A DNA stretch of 64,000 bases from Elmis aenea. Taxonomy: Eukaryota; Arthropoda; Insecta; Coleoptera; Elmidae. The position numbers and the translations under genes are program-made. Positions 1 to 13,500 of the stretch are shown here, one piece after another. Each line of letters starts with the position of its first letter. The first letter of the stretch is position 1. The notes under the pieces were generated by a model that was not told the origin of the DNA, made no database searches, and saw nothing but the letters and a program-made list of their open reading frames with translations. The stretch is from positions 28,700,788 through 28,764,787 of the forward strand of contig OX393581.1 in NCBI GenBank assembly GCA_947652605.1, given 5' to 3'.

Positions 1-54
1 AAATTCCGATTTTTATTTTAAAAGAAATTTTAACATTCAAAAAGTCTGCAACAA

Positions 55-485
55 ATGGAAAATTTTTTTATTATCGATTTCTCAGAAAATTTAATTTGGA
101 TAAAAGTTGGTGCATGGTCTAAAACTAATTATAAGTTTAAAAAAAAATATTAAAAAGTCATAGGACACTAGATTTTAACGATTTTTGAAATATTAGCAAG
201 AGTAAAGTGCTTAAAATTTCTTAAAAAATAAAAATTGGAATTTGACCGTCAAAATTCATATCTAGTCTAATTTTAAGATTCTAAATAATTTTTCCCATAA
301 TTGTTTTTTGTATCTCTTAAAATAAGGGCACTTTACTTTTGTTAATATTTCAAAAATCGTTAAAATCTGGTGTCCTATGACTTTTTATCGAACTTTTTTT
401 CATCTTAAAATTAGTTTTAAACCATGCACCAACTTTTATCCAAATTAAATTTTCTGCATTTTGAGACGAAATCGATAAAATTTTA
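55..485. repeat. fold-back (long palindrome)
   Basis: An inverted repeat with arms of about 170 bp around a centre near position 270. The left arm (TTATCGATTT, then AGTTGGTGCATGGT and GTCATAGGACAC) reappears reversed on the right as GTGTCCTATGAC, ACCATGCACCAACT and AAATCGATAA. No coding potential is visible. It is probably a hairpin-type MITE, and its class cannot be named. Confidence 0.8.
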
Positions 486-510
486 CCTCCTCTACTCCTG
501 TATTTTATTC

Positions 511-1594
511 ACAAGGTGGTCCACTTTTTTATAGCAGGACTTTAACAGCCGATACAAAAACTTATTTTAAAGCGAATATTCCAGATCAACATGGGTCCAT
601 AAATGCTTCATTTTAAAGATACAGGGTGTTGAAATTTTCGAAAAAATATCGATAATTGTTAACCGTTTCTCAACAAGTAGATATATTTAAATTAAATTTG
701 GTATACAGCACCACCTTACAGGTTTGGTGAGAATATCAAGCCTCACAAGGCAATTAGTGGCGGAGTTGTGAGGGTTCAGTTTTATTAAATGTTATAAAAT
801 ACTAGTACGGCCCTGTTCAAAATAAACTCGAACTGGTTTTTGAGTAGAGCATTTTATTCTAAACAAAAAGTGTCTCCTGACTTTTCTTCGTATCTGCCAC
901 CGTTTGGCGCGAAATTAGATTTATTTCACTATTCTCGCGAAAAATTTGCTCGTAAATTCGGTCTAAAAATATCGCTAATCGAAATAAAGAAGTAATTACC
1001 GATTTTTACAGTTTTAAATAACAGAACCTGCTAATAATGAAGGAAGAAGTTCCACTAAATCAACGCTTAATGATCCACATTTTGAACATTTACTCTACAA
1101 TTTGCAATTTTCTGCTTTTCGTGATATTTTTAGATCGAACTTTTATGAGCAAATTTTTCGCGAGAATAGTGAAATAAATCTAATTTCGCGCCAAACGGTG
1201 ACAAATACGAAGAAAAGTAGAGACACTTTTGGTTTAAAATAAAATGCTCTACCCAAAAACCAGTTCGAGTTTGATTTAGAACAGAGCCGTACTAGTTTTT
1301 TATAAAATTTATTAAAACTGAACCCCCACAACTCCGCCACTAATTGCCTTGTGAGGCTTGACATTCTCATCGAATGCGGTAACCTGTAAGGTGGTACTGT
1401 ATACTAAATTTGGTTTAAATATATCTACTGGTTGGGAAACGGTTAAAAATTATCGATATTTTTTCGAACATTTCAACACCCTGTATCTTTAAAATGAAGC
1501 GTTTTTGGGCCCATGTTGATAGGGAATATTCCTTTTAAAATGAGTTTTTGTATCGACTGTTAAAGTTTTGCTACAAAGAAGTGGACCACCCTGT
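511..1594. repeat. fold-back element, ACAGGGTGG-type ends
   Basis: Arms of about 500 bp in inverted orientation. The left end reads ACAAGGTGGTCCACTT and the right end AAGTGGACCACCCTGT, a mutated and an intact copy of the same terminus. Paired internal blocks include GGCAATTAGTGGCGGAGTTG on the left and its reverse complement near 1335. The centre is near 1050. The short ORFs in it are shadows of the palindrome. Confidence 0.85.
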
Positions 1595-1871
1595 ATAACA
1601 AAACCATTCTCCTTTAGCATGAAGGTTTTATGACACCTTTGAATTATACCAAAAATAATGTAAAAATTGTCGCCCAGGGCCCCGCAACTTATAGGGCGGC
1701 GCTGGATATCAGTGTTGATAAAATTAAATATATGGTAACTTCAGAAGTAATGAATACCAAAAACATCTTAAATAAATTAGGAAAAACTAAAGCAATAACT
1801 CGACAATTAAATTAAGTATCTTCTTAAAAACCAAAAGCCTTATATTTAAATAATTTGTACAAAGCTGTGCT
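1595..1871. other. unassigned spacer between fold-backs
   Basis: A+T-rich spacer. A 61-codon open frame at 1630-1815 has no recognisable domain. Nothing else is supported here. Confidence 0.4.
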
Positions 1872-2617
1872 ACACAGTGTGCAAACCTTAACTGGAATAA
1901 ATTCTGTAACTTGGGAATACAGTATATCGATAAAACCTGCGAAAACACGTCGATTTTAGTTTTTCGCCGGATACATTTCAGCAGTATTGCTTTTGGGATA
2001 TCTTCATCCAGAGGGGTGCAACAACCCCTAATATATATTTTTTAAATATAAGGATAAGTCGAGTGGCATATCACTGGATAGCTCATTTAGAGAGGAATAC
2101 AATGAATATATTATTTTTGAAAAATTTCAAGAGGTTAGTTGTTAACAAAATAAAAATAAAAATTTTAAATTTTATAGAGAGGCAAGATTTTCAACTGCTA
2201 AAAGTTCGCAACAAAAAAGTTACGACAAAAAGTTGTTTAACTGTGATAAGAAATGCACAAATGAACGCTTACAGATTGAAATTGTGCACATTGTAAACAA
2301 CCTTTGCATTAAATAGCGTTAAACTTTAAATCTGTCTTTATTTTGTTAACACCTAACCTCTTGGAATTTTTCGAAAATAATATATGCATTGTATTCCTCT
2401 CTAAATGAGCTTTCCAACGATATGCCACTCGACATATCCTTATATTTAAAATATTTATATTAGGGGTTGTTGCACCCCTCTGGATGAAGATATCCCAAAA
2501 GCAATACTGCTGAAATGTATCCGGCGAAAAACTAAAATCGACGTGTTTTCGCAGGTTTTACCGATATACTGTATTCCCAAGTTACAGAATTTATTCCACT
2601 TAAAGTTTGCACCCTGT
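1872..2617. repeat. fold-back element, ACAGGGTGCAAAC ends
   Basis: A nearly full-length palindrome. The left end reads ACAGTGTGCAAACC and the right end GTTTGCACCCTGT. Blocks such as TACAGTATATCGATAAAACC, GGATATCTTCATCCAGAGGG and GTCGAGTGGCATATC recur reversed at 2400-2600. The centre is near 2230. No coding sequence. Confidence 0.85.
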
Positions 2618-2876
2618 ATGTACGTATACAGAGCTAAGGTGTGGACCATGTCTAAATATTTAGAAGAGAGAGTAATTAATGTTTGACACGGTCATCAAAA
2701 TTCAACTTATTTCAGTAATTAATTCAATACTGAGGAATTAATGAACGTTGCATACACGAAACTTAGAACTCATTTCAAACCGAGAAATTAAAAACATTCC
2801 TATTTTCCTGTCCTTAAACTGCGGAGAACAGAGTGCGCAGTTACGACACAACAGTTTGACACAATTTGTACAACTT

Positions 2877-3492
2877 ATACAGGGTGTGTATAAATTGGGG
2901 GAAGCGCTACAAGTGACAATGTTCTTCGTAAAATTCTAAGTCGAAAATCTTATTACAAAAATGTTGTACCATGCTTCATATGGCCTCAGGAACCATTTAA
3001 AGAAACAAACATTTGGCAACATGCATCCATTGATTTGCATTTGAACATTTTTTATGAGCAATTTTTACTTAGGAACTTATAATATTTGTTCGAACTGAAA
3101 GCCTTCAGTTCGTAAACATAGCTGCAAACTTTTGGGTATCGTCTAAGTAGAAATAATTACGAGAAAAACAGAGATGACAGCTCATGACAATGTTGCCATG
3201 TGTATTATTTTCATTCAAATCAGTGATTACATATTTTCAACATCAATTTTTAAAAGAAAATACACAATATCTAGGAAAAAATATTATTCGAAATTTATTT
3301 TTATTCTAAATCGCAGCTTTTCATTAACAAATATTAAATAATAACGCATTTTAAAGGACTGAATGTCAAAATTTTAAGGACCTCTTGCAGACACAGCAAG
3401 CATGGTACGTACAACATTTTTGTATTAATATTTTCTACTTAGAATTTTACGAAGAACATCGCCACGTGTAGTGCTTCCGCCAAAATATACAT
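2877..3492. repeat. fold-back element
   Basis: Starts TACAGGGTGTGTATA. The block GAAGCGCTACAAGTGACAAT followed by GTTCTTCGTAAAATTCTAAG returns in inverted orientation at 3440-3475. Centre near 3185, arms about 130-300 bp and partly decayed. Confidence 0.75.
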
Positions 3493-3962
3493 ATCTCCAT
3501 ATCAGCGTTATCTACTCCACTTCAACTAATTGTTTAGTTATTCTTAAGTCTGTAAACATTCTGTTTTCAAGTACCTAAGGGTTAGGGCAGCCCCACCCAA
3601 AGATAGTTTTTAAAAAAACAATATGCTGTACCATCAGTTAATAAACAAGGTTATTTTGCTGTAGTTATTATTTGATTTAAACCAACTTGCGAACACGCAA
3701 ACTTAAGTTACATTTAACAAGCTAACGGACTGTGCTTAAACATGTCGTGGACTCGTGAACAAACGTCTTTTGAGTCACTTTTTGGTCCAAGTTTTTCTTG
3801 GAATTTTTTTCTTCTTTAATTTTTTGTTAATCAACTACATGTGGCTGTTCCTAGTAAAAACTTATTTCGATTCGTAACTAGAGCGCACTTTAAATATATG
3901 TATATAACGATGAACACTATTAATCTTAGTATTAAAATCTATTTGTAAGAGTAAATGCCGAA
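3493..3962. other. no gene seen
   Basis: A+T-rich sequence between the fold-back and a non-LTR fragment. No exon, RNA gene or clear repeat end was found. Confidence 0.4.
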
Positions 3963-4190
3963 AAGAGTCTGGCCGATATAACTGAGGAAGAACAATTGAT
4001 TTGGTATGGTTATCTATACAGAATGCCTGCACATAGAATACCACATCAAACACTGACATCGATGTTATTTAAAAGAAGAACAAGGAGAAGACCGAAAATG
4101 AAATAGGTAGATGGGGTAAAAATAGCAATAAACAAAAAAAACTTAGCGGAGAATGACTGGAAGAAATTTTTATTTGAGAGAAAATACAAA
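3963..4190 (+). pseudogene. 3' end of a non-LTR retrotransposon ORF2 (relic)
   Basis: The plus-strand reading contains the signature C-terminal region of non-LTR reverse-transcriptase polyproteins: KSLADITEEEQ, then QLIWYGYLYRM, a basic RRRTRRRPKM stretch and NLAENDWKK. These match the general R-L-x-WYGHV-x-RM ... RGRP ... DGV pattern of insect LINE ORF2 tails. One in-frame TAG sits where the family usually has Trp (4105-4107). The piece is 5'-truncated and lies tail-to-tail with the peroxidase gene. Confidence 0.75.
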
Positions 4191-4211
4191 TGTTTTAATT
4201 CTCATTTAAAT

Positions 4212-4217
4212 TTTATT
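4212..4217 (-). promoter_or_regulatory. candidate polyadenylation signal of the peroxidase
   Basis: An AATAAA hexamer on the minus strand about 235 bases downstream of the peroxidase stop codon. It is the first perfect hexamer I noticed after the stop. In such A+T-rich DNA a chance match is quite possible. Confidence 0.4.
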
Positions 4218-4451
4218 ATTACACACTCTACCTTACTAAGATTCGCATTTTATAAAATGCCTAGGAATTCTATAAAACAACTAGACAATGTATATAACAT
4301 CATTATTATTTAATACTTTACCAAATTCCACTCAGCATTATACAGAATGCCTAGGCATGTTAAAGAATACAGGAATTAATTAATTTGCCGCTAACATTTA
4401 ATAATGCATGTAAGTTAAGAAAAATTAAAAATTATGTACCGTTCATGTCGA

Positions 4452-4506
4452 CTAAAATTTGGTTAAATCTACAGCTGGAAGCGTCGAGCAGTGAACCATT
4501 GGGTTG
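4452..4506 (-). CDS. peroxidase terminal exon
   Basis: The acceptor is TTTCAG before 4506. The exon completes a Ser codon begun in the previous exon, then reads NPMVHCSTLPAVDLTKF and stops at TAG (4452-4454). The Cys and 'LPAVDL' match the conserved C-terminal 'C..LP.ldL..W' of animal peroxidases. Confidence 0.9.
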
Positions 4507-7500
4507 CTGAAACAAAAAAAAAACAAGTTTATTTGTACTTAAAAGGACGTCTAGTTTTTATTTACCTTGTTGATACCTGCACAAATGAATTTTTTGTCAT
4601 TTTGGTAATATTGTATCCATTATAACAGAACATTTTACCCGGAGTAGCTTTTCTGATTTCTTTAAGTTGAACTGAAAAACAGTTCAAGGTATACAAAAAA
4701 TGCATAAATAAGCTATCAAATATAAACTACTTGAAAGAAGAAGGAAACAATTGCCTCTTTTTTTGCTAGCATTTCAAAACAAAAAAATATAAAGTTTGAG
4801 TTGACTGGTAATTGGAAATCAATACTCAAGAGTTGCTTGAAGGTTGTTGTAAATGTGTGACATTTTAATATTCATATTTCATTTATGTTTTCCTTGTTTA
4901 TCTATCTATACATAATTTTGATTATTTATGGTTAAATCTCTAAACAACTTTTATATTTACACTTTTGTCGTATAATAATTAGAGGAGCCATTATTAACAA
5001 ATATTTAATTTTGAATGGTAAACCTTTGTATGATACTCTCAGCAAAACCATGTATATACAAACGAGTAAACATAAACGAATAGAAAATAGAATCCACCAA
5101 AATATAGTATATGCCAATTTATTAATTTTTCTGAGAAAAACCCACTAACAGAGTAGTTATAACTAAAAAATATTTTATAGTTACCCTCAGTAAAACTATT
5201 GGCTTGTCCTTCATGTTCATACCAGAACTTGTCCCCAAATTTCTTTTTATAAAATTCCTCAACAATAACACCTAAGAAAGTGCTACCGAATCGGGCTCCA
5301 GCTACCTTTTTCTCTAAAGCTCCACCAACAAAAAAGTCTATGTCTTTTACATTTAGATATAGTGTTTTTAGTATTGTAACAAACTGCAGAAAGAAAGTAA
5401 ACAAAAGTACAAACTAATGGTGATATGATTATAAGAAAAAATTGCTTAAATAGACATCATTACGGATGGGTACATACACAGAAAACGTGATAAAGATTCG
5501 TGTGAATAGTGAACTTACCGACCACATCCCAGCAGGTTAAGGTATAACGCACGGAGATTCCCTTAACCCGCTTCTGATAAACTTATGGATAGCATCATAA
5601 AAAGTTTGAATACTTATAGAGGATACAAAATGGGAATGGAATAAGTCAACATCGTGTTATGCCAATGATGCACTTTTAAAAGCAAAAAATGAAAACGATC
5701 TTTAAATTCTATTAATGCAATTTAAAACCACTTACAAAAGATTTAATATGAAAATCTCCTCAGAAAAGATTAAAACAGTGGTAACATTCAAAAAATCTGT
5801 AAGGTGCAAGCTACTAATAAATAATAAGAGTGTTGAACAAATAAAGCACCTTGAAATATCAAAGTGCAAATTTGCAGCTATGGTAACACACGCAAAGAAG
5901 GGGAACAGGTAAATAAGGCTTATAGAATCGAAAGATGCCTAAACATACAATGTGGCAGGATAAACACCTCAGAATGGAAACAAAAGCCAGCATTTATAAA
6001 TCCGTAAAAATGCGTATTGTAACATACGCAGCTCAAACAAGAGCAGAAATTATGGGAAAGACGGAGATGAAGGTGCTGAGGAAAATGACTAAACAACATT
6101 AAGGCCCGATTGCACAAAGTAGCACTGGTATTAAAATACAAATTAATCCCTGACACTAGACAACATCAGCGCCAACTATGCTGCGATTTTGCCCAGTTCT
6201 AGAATTAATGTGGTTTAATCCCGGGGTTAATTTTAGGTTCAACTTAAATCCAATCTGACTTTAGTGCCAAACTGAAAAGCGCAAAAGTAAGACGGTATGC
6301 AACATAAAACTAATAGGAGAATGAATTGACGACAGAAGGAGGAAATAGAATAAACACATAACGAGAATGAGGGAAAAAAGTGAAGATAGTAACATGGCCT
6401 CTCACGACGAAGTAGAACAGGAACTAAATAAGTTCCGAAAAATTGATTTAATCAAAATATTAATTAACAAAAAAGTGCCAAAAGACCTAAACATAAGTGA
6501 TAAAGTGTTAAATACGATAGGTTTACGTGATACAAGCGAGTTCTACGACGCAGTGACTGATCAAACGAAAATCAACAAATCAACTGATGAAATAACAGAG
6601 GTGATTGAACTTAAGAACTTAAGAAGAATTGCTTAATAATATTTCATTCTGACAACAATATCCTTCGAGAATACAAAGGATAAAGGTAATTTTATTATAT
6701 CCATGAATGAAGAAAAGTGTTAGGGCCAAATTAGTTACATTCACATGTTGTTATAGCTTAATTATTTAACAATTTTTTATTTTTCATTTAGTGGTCAAAT
6801 TTATGTAGTGTAAACTGGAGTGTAGTTGCTACGTATATGTACGAGTACATTAATTTATTTCTTACTTGTCAAAATCATAAACATTAAATTTTTTATTTAT
6901 AAAACTTACGTCACTTGGAATTAGTTTTTCAAGATCTGCGAAGGTATTGATTTGTGTATTCGAAAACACGCTTGCATAGTCCACATACGAAGCTAATCCA
7001 TGATCACGTCCTCGCTGAGAATCGAAACTTTCCAAGTCCTGTCCAAATGGTTTTGGCCCACGATTTAACTTTTGCGTGAGCTATAATAAATGTAATAACA
7101 TGACATGATTGTTTAAAAAACCCGAATTTCGCTCGTAAATTCTTTAACCACCTCCAAACTTTTCAGTTAAGTTAATGAAAGGTAATCTAGATATAAGTTC
7201 TCCAAGAAGCAATTCTTTTCTCAAAAAAAAAAAGTGAGTTTTTAACTAAGTTTATAAATATACTATACAAGGTTAGGAGAAAGTCCCGGAATGGTTGATT
7301 ATCTAATTGTTAGTTATTTTCATACTATTGTTTTTGAAATCTGGCAAGAACACATTGTCAGAAACAAAGGATTTATTAGTTTAATTTTTAATTTTTTGCA
7401 TTTCCGGTTTAGCGGAATATTACCCCATATATCGACAGGAAGTAATAGACGAAGAAGACAATAGTATAATAATTATAGGAGATCTAAATGGGAGAGTCGG

Positions 7501-10500
7501 AAACAATAATGCCGGAATAGAGAGAATAATGGGAAAAGAAGGAGAGGAAGCTAGAAATAATAACGGAGAGAGAATTATAAATTTATGCATAGAAAATGAT
7601 TTAGTTATCACGAACACAAAATTCAAACATAAAAATATTCACAAATATACGAGAGTGGAACATAACAAAAATGAAAAATCATTAATTGACTACTTTCTAA
7701 TAAGTAAATAAAAATTTGGTCTGATAAAAGATGTAAAAGTAACAAGACAAGCGGAAATCGGTAGCCGAAAAAGTAACTTTTACGGCCGTTGCTAAGGAGA
7801 GGGCCGGTAATGCAGTACACACGCCGTCATCTGTCAGTGACAGAATGTCACGTAGTTTCTAACCTATAATTTTGAAAATTACTAAAAATTTAAATTGTTT
7901 TTAATTCGATCGCACAAAAAATGTAATATGCACTTCGGCCAAAACGTACTTTTTCGGCCTTGCCAGACGCGGCCGAAAAAGTAACACTTTTTGGCCTTGA
8001 TACATAAATAACTATTATAACTTTTTTTTTTAAATTTAAAATTACGAAATTATTCAAAAAATTCAAAATTTTGAAAATTTATCTCGAAAACGGCTCCAAC
8101 ATTTTTTTTCAAATTTTAGCATGTTATAGAGTTTATTTTTCTTAGTAAAATGCCGTTTGTTTCAACTCTTTAGTTATGATTTTTAAAAAAAGCAAAAATA
8201 TTTTTTAAGAACGCTATGGTGGTTCATATGACATAAACACGCGCATGACACGTCATTTACAAAAATAAGGTTAATTAGAACGCTTGTAGCGGCATTTTAA
8301 ACTTCTTATACCCACAAATGCACAAGCACATACGTTGATACACACAATATATTTATGGCGAAAGTTATTTGGTGGCCACACCAGTTTATTTTTGCAATCA
8401 CCATCAAATTAATGATGAAAATCATTTTGTTTTCTAAAACAGTGGCTTTATTTTCGTCTGTTTCGATGCATAATGAACAAAAATATAGCTGGCAGTAGCC
8501 GACTGTACAGAAAGAGACATTGAGTAGTGAGTACACAGCAAAAAACGTAAAACTAAATAGATACGGCCGTGGAAAACTAAACAGAAGACACGGATACGTT
8601 ATACGCGTAGGGGTGCAAAACTAAACCTTGGCGATCATCGTATCATTGTATCATGCATCCAATCATGATACAACACGGTGATTTGACATACCCAACACTA
8701 GTTGTACCTAGAGTTGAGGTCACCACTGTCATCAACGCTAGAACTCAATGTGTGAACAGTAAACACCCTCTAGATACTCTAAAACTAGATATAATGACTC
8801 TAGAGGTGTGTACGTAGCCCTACTTAAAATTAAAACATGCGAAAGCATTCGCTAATCTTAACCTAAACGAGTGTTAGCCAGAAAATAACTTACTTCTATT
8901 GAAATATACGGATCCATCTCTTGTTGTGCCTCTCTAACCAGTCCATTAATTATGTATTTTAAATTGTTACCTATCGTAACAATACGTGGTTTGTGCATAT
9001 TGTCGGAAAAAGGTATTTTATCAATTTTCCCTCCATCGTCGTCTACGAGGCTAAAGTATGATTTGTAATAATATAACTTCATCATCAATTAAAACAAAAT
9101 TCACTTACTCAAGATTTTCATATATTGCTGAATGTACAAATCTATATGCTCCTGCAGTGAAATCGTTTGTAGTCATTGGGTTTATTTTGTTGTTGTATTG
9201 AGTAAATCCCGTAGTTTTTGGGTACAAGTTATATGCTTTCATCATATTATCACCGATTAGCAAAGGGAGCCAATATTGGTATGAAATGTGTTGAAACATT
9301 GCAATAAGTATTCTCCTAGCCTCTTGATAAAGGATTTCATCTGTCCAACTGGGATGATTTTTTGCTAGCTCTGTTGCTATACGATTATGTTCAAGAAGTA
9401 ATATAGTTTGTGTTGCTACTAACTGTGGATTCTGATTTACTCTTGTATCACCTAGAAATTAATATTATATGAAGTTAAATTATTAATTTATTAAAATATT
9501 CTAACCAGCTTTAAAACAAACATCAAGTGGGTTGGTAGTAAAGCATACTCCAACTGCATTTTCATGGTTTGGTAAAAATTTTCGTCCTTTACTATCTTGT
9601 TGCGTTTTCATTAAACCTTTGATAAATAGACGAATAGCATTGGCTGTTGAATTTTCGGATCCATAAACAAACGATAAATCGATTACAGAAGTCACGGAGT
9701 TGACCTAACAAAACATGCAAAATTTGATAATAATCATTGTGATTGTTACTAAGTTAATAATAACACACCTGTTCCACTGGTGTGGATGCACATTAGGGAT
9801 TGTAATACCGGTAAACCGGTTTACCGGTTTACCGGTAAATCGCAAAAAAGTCTCTTCAAATTTTACCGGTAATTTTCCAATTTTTTACCGGTAATTCCGG
9901 TAATTTTACAATATTTTTCCAATAATGATAAAAATCTAAATCAAATAATCCAAAAAGAATATTGACTTATTTTCAGGGAGAAAAAATAAGGGGAAAATAG
10001 ATACAAATGGAATATGATTGTTTACTCACTTCTCTGTCAAATATCTCGCACGGTAATTTATAAATAAATATCTGACTATCGTCTTCTTATGTCAAACTAA
10101 GTCTACAAAACATTTTTCTTTTGGCGTTTTTGTGTATTCGCAACAATACCCGAGATAATTAAGTTTAAAAATTTTGATCGATTTCGGTTTTTCCGTTAAA
10201 TCACGCAAGGCATGGAATTTTTAAACAAAACAAGATCTTGTTTAAAATACACTCCTAAACAGCTAACTTTTGTCCCATTTAACCAACCTTGTATATTCAT
10301 TATTTACGGAGATAGCAATAGTGTCCCATGGAAAAGAACACCCTGTGTACTCTTATTTTATATTGAATTATATTATTATTATTACATAAAAAAAATTACG
10401 TTGATGGCTCTTAACTGATATATTGTATGAAACTTATTGTGATAGTTTAGGCTTCAACTATCCCAATCAGTTACATACTAAATAAATATATATATTTTTA

Positions 10501-13500
10501 ATATGGTTTTCGGAGTTTATCCGCGTAATATTTAAATTGGCTCGACGTTTCGGCAAGCTCTCCCTATAGGGATACGCGGATAAACTCCGAAAATTATATT
10601 AAAAATGTTAGTAACTGCGAAAATCTAAAAAAAAAACAATTATATCTACATGTACATATAATATTATGATTTACCGGTAAATTACCGGTAAACCGGTTTT
10701 GGTTGAAAATTTTACCGAATTACCGGTAATTCAAAAAGTCGGTAAATTTACAATCCCTAATGCACATGGACCGGTTGTTGTCGCCAAAGTTCGAACCATA
10801 CTTTGACAAGTTACATTGTATCTGCTATAAAAATCGTCGTTTTTGGGAATTTTTATTGGTAGGCAAATATAAGGGTTGTCAGATACTGAAGGGTCACAAC
10901 AGTCGATTGAGGAATCTAAAAATATTTCAAATCACACAATGGTCTTAATACAAAATTTTATAAGCTGCATCTACGATGCAAATGCATCAAACGCACATAA
11001 TTTTCAATTATGTGTATTTTTTTCATGTTTGCGATTTCTGGCTTAAGATTTGGCCAAATTATTAAGCAATCATTTTAAAGTATATTTATGGCTTCAATGC
11101 AAAATTTCAATCTCTTCTTAAAATTTCTTTTCTTAAATTATAATTATATCACTTCTCATAACTATTATATTTAAATAAATAACACAAAAACTAAGAAAAA
11201 TCGTATATTATCAATTTAATTCTAAGTTAGTGAACTAACTTAAAATAATATTGGTAAAATAAGATTTTAAATTAAATTTCTGAGTTATTTATTAAAATAG
11301 ACTTGTAAGTAATATATCATTAAAAAGAGAAGAAAAAAGCACATTTAACTTTTCCAAAATCAACTTGCCCGTCTAACATGTTTCATAAGTAACTTCGAAT
11401 AATATTGGTAAAATAGGTACGGTTTTTCTTGATTGTTTGAGTTGGGTAATTTGTGCTTGTTGGAGACCGGCGGTGCTGTCATATGAACGGTGTGTTCACT
11501 TGTAAGCGTTTGTGCGTAAAAGTATTTATGAATGTTGTGACCCCTGACCCATTACACATTTATGGCCCACATTTAATTTATCCTATGCATTTAAAAAACA
11601 CAAAACCTTAACCAACCTTTAACCTGACCCTTTATTATTGTCCAAGCGAAAGAGGATGAGGTTAAAGGTCGGTGAAAGTTTTTTTAGTTGTAATTTTTAA
11701 TGGATTGCAAAAACCTTTATGATGAGTTTTACGCCCAAACGCTTACATGTGAACGTAGCGTTTAAACACGAGAACATAGCGTTAATACCTGACAGCCGCG
11801 CCGGTCTCCAACAAGCATAAATTACCTGAGTTGTTTATAAAAATAGATATGACATGTGATATCGTTTGAAAGAGAAAAAAGCACATTTAACTATTACAAA
11901 AGCAATTTGACGGTCCTCATAAAAAAAAAACTAGAGATACCTAATATCTTAAAAATGAAAAACGATAAAAAAATATCTAAAATCATTGTTGTATTCTACA
12001 TAACCAAGTACAGCAAAAAGATATAAATAAAATTGATTAAATGATTTAGACAAACAAGTTATGAAAGAAGTAGTATTCGACTTACTAAAAGTTTCACTTT
12101 TAGCTATATCGTGCGCCACAAGCTGTCCCCATTCCATAGTTAGTTGCGTAGGAGGATGATCTTCTTCATCTTTATCTTCAAAACATGTTGTACTTATTTT
12201 TCGTGCATTTGGAAGGTCTACACCACTAACGGCCTTGCGTGGCAAATAATGCCCATCGGCATAACGAGAAGGAAGATGACGTGTATACGCTGTTAGTGTC
12301 ATTCCCCATGTAGGATTATCCAAGTTATTGCAGGAACCGTCCATGGTTCGATATTTTGCTAAATTATTACAGACTATTCCGTTTGATTGACAAATAATTG
12401 TTGGAGATGATCTATGATAAAAATTTAAATATTTTTATGTGTTTGTCACTTGAGAAGTAATTGAATTTAGAGTGTAAAAAGTACATAGACACAGTAATAC
12501 AATACCTCGCTTAATGATAGGTATGCGTTCCTTAAAATCGTTATGTTAACAAAATTATCGTTAACGGAGATAACAATAATACGTGAAGTATAGCGATACG
12601 TTCCTAAATGTAAAAAATAAGACTTTTTATTTAACTGAAAACTATTTTTAATTGTAAAATGCAATTTTAAAGTAAAGTTTCCGCTATTGTACTAAAACAG
12701 CGATCCTTAAGCGGGGGGCTGGGAGAGGTTTTTTGGGGGGACCGCGAAAAATTTATAAAACGTTTTTACTTTTTGAAATATTGAAATCTTTAAAAAAATA
12801 TTCTTTGCTCCATATTTTACTTCGTTTCAAACTGGTATTGTTTTGTATTAGTAACCCGAGTTCTACAGTGCAATGAAGTGCAGATTGTGGAGTCGCACCA
12901 CGTACTATAATAGAGGAAGGGCAAGTACGATTGACTTGCAAAAAAAATCAAATTAAGTGAATCCTATCCGAAATAGAGGATCCAACTAGCAATTAACTAT
13001 TATATTAACAAAATAACTCAAACGTGAAATCTATCACGCTTTTTTTTGTTATTGCTTAGGTGTCTTGTACAATTTCACGTTTTAAAAAATTCCAAATAGA
13101 AAATAAAATTGTCAAGATACTATTTAATATAAATTATTTAAAACCTACCATACGTAGATGTGTATGATGTATTAAAAATTTATAGTTTGAAAAGTTAAGT
13201 AAAAATGGAACAAGCTCAACTTATTTACAAAATAATAAAAAATGAACAAAAAACGTTATCATGAAAAAAAAACTATTCTTTGTATGAATACCAAACTCGA
13301 GGTGGTCGGTGTTTTTATTTACACCCTGTTTTTTCTAACATTGGCCTAAATATTGCTTTAAGTTTAAAAACTTTTAACATTAGTTTACCTGAATATTTAA
13401 AAGATACGGATTTAAAAAGGAGATTAGTAAAAAGCTTAAAAGGATATTATTCGTTTATCTAGTTCGTTTCACATTTTCGTTATGTTACTATGTTTTAGAA

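Larger units (their letters stand above)
9769..10915 (-). pseudogene. peroxidase exon split by a hAT insertion
   Basis: Coding parts are 10768-10915 (plus one copy of the duplication) and 9769-9793. The upper part encodes SSIDCCDPSVSDNPYICLPI, then KIPKNDDFYSRYNVTCQSMV and RTLATTTGP. The lower part completes CASTPVEQ just before the donor GTGTGT. Removing the 966-bp element and one 8-bp duplication gives a 173-bp exon whose phases fit both neighbours. Reading into the element on the minus strand meets TGA after about nine codons. Skipping the exon would shift the frame, since 173 is not a multiple of three. No splice pair restoring the frame was seen at the edges. Confidence 0.88.

Noticed and set aside
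12753..12941. Minus-strand ORF as a possible upstream peroxidase exon
   Set aside because: It lies inside a hAT element bounded by TACTAAAA duplications and shows no peroxidase motif or fitting splice sites.
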